From a bacterium (lineage in GTDB: Bacteria > Spirochaetota > UBA4802 > UBA5550), in the NCBI GenBank assembly GCA_024224995.1, contig JAAENB010000358.1:1-11810 (forward strand): 11,810 nucleotides of DNA, written 5' to 3'. Below are positions 8,101 to 11,810 of the stretch, piece by piece; position 1 is the first letter of the stretch; each line of letters begins with the position of its first letter. Below the pieces are notes generated by a model that was not told the DNA's origin, did no database searches, and saw only the letters and a list, made by a program, of their open reading frames with translations. The translations under genes were made by a program, and so were the position numbers.

Positions 8101-8917
8101 CAAGAGGCCTGTTATGCCGCAGCCGGTCCCGGCACTGTTCCAGGTCGGCCAATACACCAAACCCGTTTTGATACCGTCCCTCTGCTGTTTTAGACAACAG
8201 TTTCATTACGATGTTAGATATAATCTCCGGCACGCCGCTTCCCTTTGTCGATATGAGGTCCGGCCGTTGGGCGATATGCCGGTGTATCACTTCCAGGGGA
8301 TCTTCGGAGCGAAAGGGCACGCTTCCGGTGAGCATCTCGTAAAAAATTATTCCCAGAGAATAGAGATCGGTACGGTAGTCCACTGCCCGGTTCATTCTCC
8401 CGGTGCGCTCAGGTGATATATACGGCAGTATCTCTCTAATTATTGTCTCATTATAGATATCCTCCCACTCATGGGTCAGCTCCATTCCTATGCCAAACCC
8501 GGTTAACCGTATTTCCCCTGTTTGCCGGTCTATTAAAATATTCCGGGGGCGTATATCCTTATGAATAATCTTATTTTTATGCAGCTCACCCAATATGCGG
8601 CTTATTTCCATACCGATATCCAGGAACTCCCGTATGCTGAGCGGGTTTCCACCCATGTATTCTTTGAGATCACCGTCACCAAATTTTTCCTGCACCAGGA
8701 CAAACTCCTGCTGCTCTTCTTTTATTTCTTCGGTCTTCAGTATCCCCTCTATATTGAGTGCCCCTATCTGTTCATTCTCCTGCTTAAACCGGGCTATGCC
8801 GGACCGGCTTGACCGGGCGATATTCATTATCGTTACCAGTACACGCGTCCCGTCTTCTTTTTGCGCACGGCAAACCCGTGTTTTCCCGGTGTTTGTTTTT
8901 TCTTCAAGAATTTTCAT
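5108..8917 (-). CDS. Pseudokinase-STAND ATPase-TPR protein without GAF or histidine kinase
   Basis: A complete 1269-residue protein. Residues 5-265 have a Ser/Thr protein kinase fold, 290-560 a STAND/AAA ATPase (Walker A GAPGIGKS at 319-326, Walker B LILFLDD near 444-450, then LQWAD), 560-690 a helical region with QHDRIREAAYS, and about 690-1255 TPR-like helices. The kinase keeps the alpha-C Glu47 and the HKD Asp121, but the VAIK Lys is Thr29, the DFG Asp is Gly140 and the catalytic-loop Lys is Arg123, so it is probably inactive as a kinase. The ATPase motifs are intact. Relatives A and C continue into GAF and histidine kinase; this one stops soon after LKHLEETY. The ATG at 8917 is chosen because GGAGGAG lies 9 nt upstream and the N-terminus then aligns with A. 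ATGs at 8926 (no spacing to the SD), 8974 and 8992 are less likely. A sensory or scaffolding role is inferred. Confidence 0.93.
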   Translation of the reverse strand: MKILEEKTNTGKTRVCRAQKEDGTRVLVTIMNIARSSRSGIARFKQENEQIGALNIEGILKTEEIKEEQQEFVLVQEKFGDGDLKEYMGGNPLSIREFLDIGMEISRILGELHKNKIIHKDIRPRNILIDRQTGEIRLTGFGIGMELTHEWEDIYNETIIREILPYISPERTGRMNRAVDYRTDLYSLGIIFYEMLTGSVPFRSEDPLEVIHRHIAQRPDLISTKGSGVPEIISNIVMKLLSKTAEGRYQNGFGVLADLEQCRDRLRHNRPLEVFELGTRDISLSFILPQKLFGREEEVAELMTAFDRVRGLELMLVSGAPGIGKSVLIKEINKAIVVKRGYFISGKYEQYGREVPFNAIIQAFRGLVRNILTESKQKIETWQKKIGEALGALGKVVTEVIPEVELIIGKQPEVVELNPEESRNRFNLVFKNFIEVFAVTEHPLILFLDDLQWADRASLTFMRNMVSDPGIESMLLIGAYRNTEVSKTHLLTKMLDEIGQEQVLMHEIVLAPLSTKQVNDFVSEVLRCEKNRSYSLAELVQVKTGGNPFFIKQFMKTLYEKSLLEIDPEKGWYWDMERIKETNISMNVVELMVYKINELNDRGRDILKKAACIGDRFDLEMLAAITGKPISKALDELTESIEKGFIGISDDMYTFQHDRIREAAYSLIPEEIKKKLHLEIGRILLEKTPEDEWQEKIFYIVGQLNYGSDLLFAPEERCELARLNLEAGEKARQSTAFDSACRFFKCGIALLAPDAWEKHYDLTLALYTEGGEAAHLSGDHEYAEILFSTVLAGARTALDKARVYKIKINICTIWNRYSEALESGNEALELLGFSMPAKPGRLTIVKEMMKSKIYMKGRKIESLVELKDLTNPEKVAAARILMQYITTAYIGKPEYFPIAVLTFLNLSLRYGNSPESSFAYITYAIYLCGLTGRIEEGYRFGKLALNIVQKYDAVELTPKVNQVFGNLINHWKNHMREDFGYLMKAYINGPEAGDTTFGYYALINCVYRSILIGEPLGEAKKRYTVYHEEIKRYQLFDVLLYFECHFQLMLNLCEENGNRERIQGDIFDEDEILPYWIGVNNQNGAGSLLVMRMFLQCLYGVYEKVISTAMELKNSFGGIFSAPFVPLYSYYYSIALLACYSNCNKKEKKESLKQVRVHLKKLKKWAGHAPMNHLHRYYLVEAELARVRDNNSKAKELYNKAIQEAHNNEYLPDEVMAVERAAQFFRDCDDINAAKSYIARAWDCCTRWEAPGKLKHLEETYGNMIPKIF
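8904..8917 (-). other. 14-nt overlap of C stop and B start
   Basis: The B start codon lies inside the last codons of C (ATGAAAATTCTTGA spans the ATG of B and the TGA of C). Such overlaps normally mean one mRNA and translational coupling. This ties synthesis of B to that of C. Confidence 0.85.
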
Positions 8918-11810
8918 CCGGCCCATCTCCTCCGCCGGGACTAAACCCCACAATAACCCGGACTCCTTCCTCATCACGATTACGAGCCTCAAGCCAGGCG
9001 TCCGGGTAATAATGCTTCAACCGCTTCAAGATATTCCCAAGGGATCTTGAATAGATATCCTCCTTTGTAAGGCCAACACCATTATCGATAACTTCTACAA
9101 TGACCTGGTTTCCATCCCGCCGGGCAGTGATCCGCACGTACCCCTTGCCCTTTTTATTTCGCAGGCCATGTTTAAGAGAGTTTTCAACCAGGGGCTGAAT
9201 ACACAAAGGAGGAATTTTGATATTCTCAAAATCACCATTGATAATCATTTCCGTACTCAGGCGATACCCGAAGCGCAGTTCCTCCATATCGAGATAATTT
9301 CTCACAAACTCCCACTCATCAGTAAAAAAGATAACTGATTTTAACGACTGGTTCATTAAAAAACGATAATTTTGTGATAATTTCTGCAATGCGATTCCGG
9401 CTGTTTCGGGCCTGCTATAGATATACGCATTAATCGTATTCAAGGCGTTAAACAAAAAATGCGGATTCATCCTCTCTTGCAGCAGTTTATACCTGGCCTC
9501 TTTATGATCCTTCACTGTCCGCTTCAGGGTAACCAGGGTTTCCACCCTGCTGAGCAGCTCTTTTTTGGTAAACGGCTTGGCAAGATAGTCATTTACCCCG
9601 GCTTCAAAACCGGCAGTAAGGTCTTCAACACCATTCCGGGCCGTAAGCATAATAACCGGCAGCTCAAAAAGAGACATGCTCTTTCGAAGAATGCGGCAGA
9701 CTTCATAGCCCGACATCTTCGGCATCATAAGGTCCAGCAGTACCAGGTCGTACTGTTCTCCCGGGCCTTTATCCCGTATTTTCTCCAGGGCCGCCGGTCC
9801 ATTCGGCACCGTTTCAATACCATAGCCTTCAGTACGCAGGTAACTCCATACAACACGCACATTCACCGGGTCATCATCAACAACAAGTAAATATCCGTTT
9901 TTTCCTGCTGAAGCCGCACTATCCGCCATTCCTTCACGGGCCGCCTCTCCCGGTACGGGAAGAAACGTTTCTACTGCCGGAATCTTTTCCGGCTCCGGTT
10001 TTTCTTTTCCCTTCCACACCGGAAGTATAATCATAAACCGGGACCCCGCACCCACGGCAGACTCCACTTCAATGCGGCCTTCGTGCAGTTCAACCAGGCG
10101 CTTCACAATTGACAGGCCAATCCCGGTTCCCCCGTATTCCCGTTCTATTGAACCGTCTGCCTGTTCAAATGATTCAAATATCCCGTTTATCCGTTCCCCC
10201 GGAATACCAATTCCCGTATCGGCTACGGTGATACGAATCATACCCGATTCCTGCTCTGCCGATACGGTAATGCTCCCTTCTTCCGTAAATTTTACCGCGT
10301 TTCCCACAAGGTTAAAAAACACCTGCTGCAAGCGGTTTTCATCTCCCCGGACAAACGGTATGTCCCGGTCAATTGTATTTTCCAACACCAGGTTCTTCCC
10401 CCCCATGAGCGCGGAGCACAGATCCAGCACAACATCCGTTATGGATCGTATATCCACCGGTCCCTGTTTCAGCTCCATATCCCTGTTCTTCAGTTTTGAA
10501 AAATCGAGTATATCATTTACCAGGTTTGCCAGCCGTTTGCCGCTCGCCGCGATTAACATACAATTCGCCGCTGCTTCACGGGACAGTTCCGTTCCGGGGG
10601 TTCCCACCATCGATTCCGCCAGCCCGATGATCCCGTTCAAGGGGGTACGCAGTTCATGTGAGGTATTCGCCAGGAACTCATCCTTGAGTTTGTCCAGTTC
10701 CATAAGACGGGCGTTCTTTCGTTCAAGATTTCCATATAACCGGGCATTGTCTATTGAAAGCGCGACCTGGGAGGAAATGGCCCGCAGCATATCTTCCCGC
10801 TCCGGGTTAAAAATTCCCTGCTCCATCCTGCTTTCCAGGTATATGATCCCGGTGACGGTTCCCCGGTTAATGATAGGGAAACAGAGCAGGGACTGAGGCG
10901 TATTCTTTCGAATATAGGGGTCATCCGCGAAATCTCCTTCTCCGGGCCCGTTATTCAACAATACCCGCTCTGCATTATTTTTCACATAACGGACTATTGC
11001 CGAACATACTCCCGGATGATCGTTAACAGGAATACTCAGCAGCAGCACCACACTCTCTTCAGCGTTCTCCCTGTCTTCCGCTTCAACGAAGAGCTCTCCT
11101 TCTCTCTCAAGGATAATACATCCCCGTTCAACTCCCGCGTTTTCCATTGTCAACCGCATCAATCCCGTGAGCAGTTTGGAGAGGACAATCTCTCCGGATA
11201 TTGCCCGTGACGTTTCCATGACTCTTGAAAGGTCTGTTGACAGTTCCGCGGTTTCCGTGGCGGCTCCCATTTGTTCCCGTTTCCCGGTTTCCGCTGCCGG
11301 CGCTGCTGCCGGTCCTGTTAAAACCAGGTCCGGGTATGTTTCTTCCAGGTGTTTAAGCTTCCCCAGCGCTCCCCATTTCGAATAACAGGACCATGCCCTG
11401 GCCATATAACCCCGGGCTACATCGATATCACCATGTTCATAATAAAACCGGGCCGCGCACTCTGCGCCAATACCTTCATCGGGAATGAACCCGTTATCCC
11501 GTGCTCCCCGGATTGCTTTTCGATAGAAATCCATTGCCCTCATTGCATCTCCGGTTACCCTGGCAAGTTCCGCTTCTACCAGGTCATACCGGTGCAGGTA
11601 ATTCATTGGCGCGTGCCCGGCCCATTTCTTCAGTTTTTTCTGGTTCTTTCGTACCAGTTTTAAATATTTTTTTTGTTTCTTTCTACCGGCATTTGAATAA
11701 CTGAGCAGCAGGGCCAGGGAATAATAAAAAAAATGAAGAGGAATATACAGAGAGGAAACGATCCCATCGAGATAGGTCTCCTGTACCAGGGCGCTTTCAA
11801 CCGCTTTTTC
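8904..11810 (-). CDS. Giant hybrid sensor kinase, C-terminal part: TPR-GAF-HisKA-HATPase-REC-LytS-type kinase
   Basis: The frame is open to the right edge, so the start is missing and 968 residues are visible (numbered from the edge). Residues 1-165 are the end of a TPR-like helical region resembling A and B, so the full protein probably begins with a Ser/Thr kinase and ATPase (inference). A GAF domain follows (about 200-360). Next is a HisKA/HATPase histidine kinase: H-box SHELRTP with His385, N-box NLVGNAVKF, G-boxes DTGIGIP and GGTGIGLS. A receiver (about 640-758) has the DDD acidic pocket, phospho-acceptor Asp693 in LLDLMMP, and a KPF lysine. The end is a LytS-type kinase: NPHFLFN with His784, PLVENSLKHG, DNGVGL. 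No membrane segment is seen, so it is probably cytosolic. LytS-type kinases normally phosphorylate LytTR regulators, and one lies two genes downstream. The last 14 nt overlap gene B. Domain calls are firm; the phosphate route is inferred. Confidence 0.95.
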   Translation of the reverse strand, partial: EKAVESALVQETYLDGIVSSLYIPLHFFYYSLALLLSYSNAGRKKQKKYLKLVRKNQKKLKKWAGHAPMNYLHRYDLVEAELARVTGDAMRAMDFYRKAIRGARDNGFIPDEGIGAECAARFYYEHGDIDVARGYMARAWSCYSKWGALGKLKHLEETYPDLVLTGPAAAPAAETGKREQMGAATETAELSTDLSRVMETSRAISGEIVLSKLLTGLMRLTMENAGVERGCIILEREGELFVEAEDRENAEESVVLLLSIPVNDHPGVCSAIVRYVKNNAERVLLNNGPGEGDFADDPYIRKNTPQSLLCFPIINRGTVTGIIYLESRMEQGIFNPEREDMLRAISSQVALSIDNARLYGNLERKNARLMELDKLKDEFLANTSHELRTPLNGIIGLAESMVGTPGTELSREAAANCMLIAASGKRLANLVNDILDFSKLKNRDMELKQGPVDIRSITDVVLDLCSALMGGKNLVLENTIDRDIPFVRGDENRLQQVFFNLVGNAVKFTEEGSITVSAEQESGMIRITVADTGIGIPGERINGIFESFEQADGSIEREYGGTGIGLSIVKRLVELHEGRIEVESAVGAGSRFMIILPVWKGKEKPEPEKIPAVETFLPVPGEAAREGMADSAASAGKNGYLLVVDDDPVNVRVVWSYLRTEGYGIETVPNGPAALEKIRDKGPGEQYDLVLLDLMMPKMSGYEVCRILRKSMSLFELPVIMLTARNGVEDLTAGFEAGVNDYLAKPFTKKELLSRVETLVTLKRTVKDHKEARYKLLQERMNPHFLFNALNTINAYIYSRPETAGIALQKLSQNYRFLMNQSLKSVIFFTDEWEFVRNYLDMEELRFGYRLSTEMIINGDFENIKIPPLCIQPLVENSLKHGLRNKKGKGYVRITARRDGNQVIVEVIDNGVGLTKEDIYSRSLGNILKRLKHYYPDAWLEARNRDEEGVRVIVGFSPGGGDGPDENS
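8927..8933 (-). promoter_or_regulatory. Ribosome binding site of gene B, inside gene C
   Basis: GGAGGAG on the minus strand, 9 nt before the ATG at 8917 and directly touching the ATG at 8926. The spacing decides for 8917 as the start. The same bases encode the Gly-Gly-Asp stretch near the C-terminus of C. Confidence 0.7.

Noticed and set aside
7362..8171. Plus-strand open frame of 269 codons
   Set aside because: Antisense to the ATPase domain of B; Ser/Arg-rich composition typical of a shadow frame, with no motif seen.
10072..10896. Plus-strand open frame of 274 codons
   Set aside because: Antisense to the GAF and HisKA/HATPase domains of C; Ser/Arg/Pro-rich shadow with no domain.
11607..11810. 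An ATG at 11606 as the start of a separate histidine kinase gene
   Set aside because: The frame is open upstream to the edge and encodes family-typical TPR sequence, with KWAGHAPMN spanning that ATG, so it is internal.

Overview
The window is filled by one signalling locus read entirely from the minus strand. In transcription order it holds: C, the C-terminal 968 residues of a giant hybrid sensor kinase (11810 to 8904, N-terminus beyond the right edge); B, a complete protein with a Ser/Thr-kinase-like domain, a STAND-type ATPase and a TPR-like helical region (8917 to 5108); a LytTR-family response regulator (4951 to 4223); and A, a second giant kinase-ATPase-TPR-GAF protein (4200 to 1, C-terminus beyond the left edge). 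The frames of A and C stay open to the window ends, so both are cut by the window and show no sign of being broken genes.

A, B and C belong to one known family: a cytosolic Ser/Thr kinase fused to a predicted AAA/STAND ATPase (COG3899-like), TPR-like helices, a GAF domain and a histidine kinase. C ends in GAF, HisKA/HATPase, a receiver, and then a second, LytS-type histidine kinase with its own ATPase domain. LytS-type kinases usually signal to LytTR regulators, and one is encoded between B and A. The simplest reading is that C, possibly helped by B and A, feeds phosphate to this regulator.

The most notable protein is B. Compared with A, its kinase domain has lost the ATP-anchoring Lys (Thr instead) and the DFG Asp (Gly instead), and the catalytic-loop Lys is Arg. 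It also stops cleanly at the TPR/GAF boundary. It looks like a pseudokinase-STAND protein with no output domain, translationally coupled to C by a 14-nt overlap. The only sizeable non-coding stretch, 4952-5107, carries a good Shine-Dalgarno for the regulator, an A/T-only hairpin just after B, and TAATCA repeats that could be an operator.

Organism: no rRNA, tRNA or housekeeping gene is present. The family is common in spirochaetes, cyanobacteria, myxobacteria and some other environmental Gram-negative lineages. The moderate GC content, A/T-rich spacer and CCGG-rich codons would fit a spirochaete, but this is a weak guess. No mobile element, CRISPR array or RNA gene was seen.
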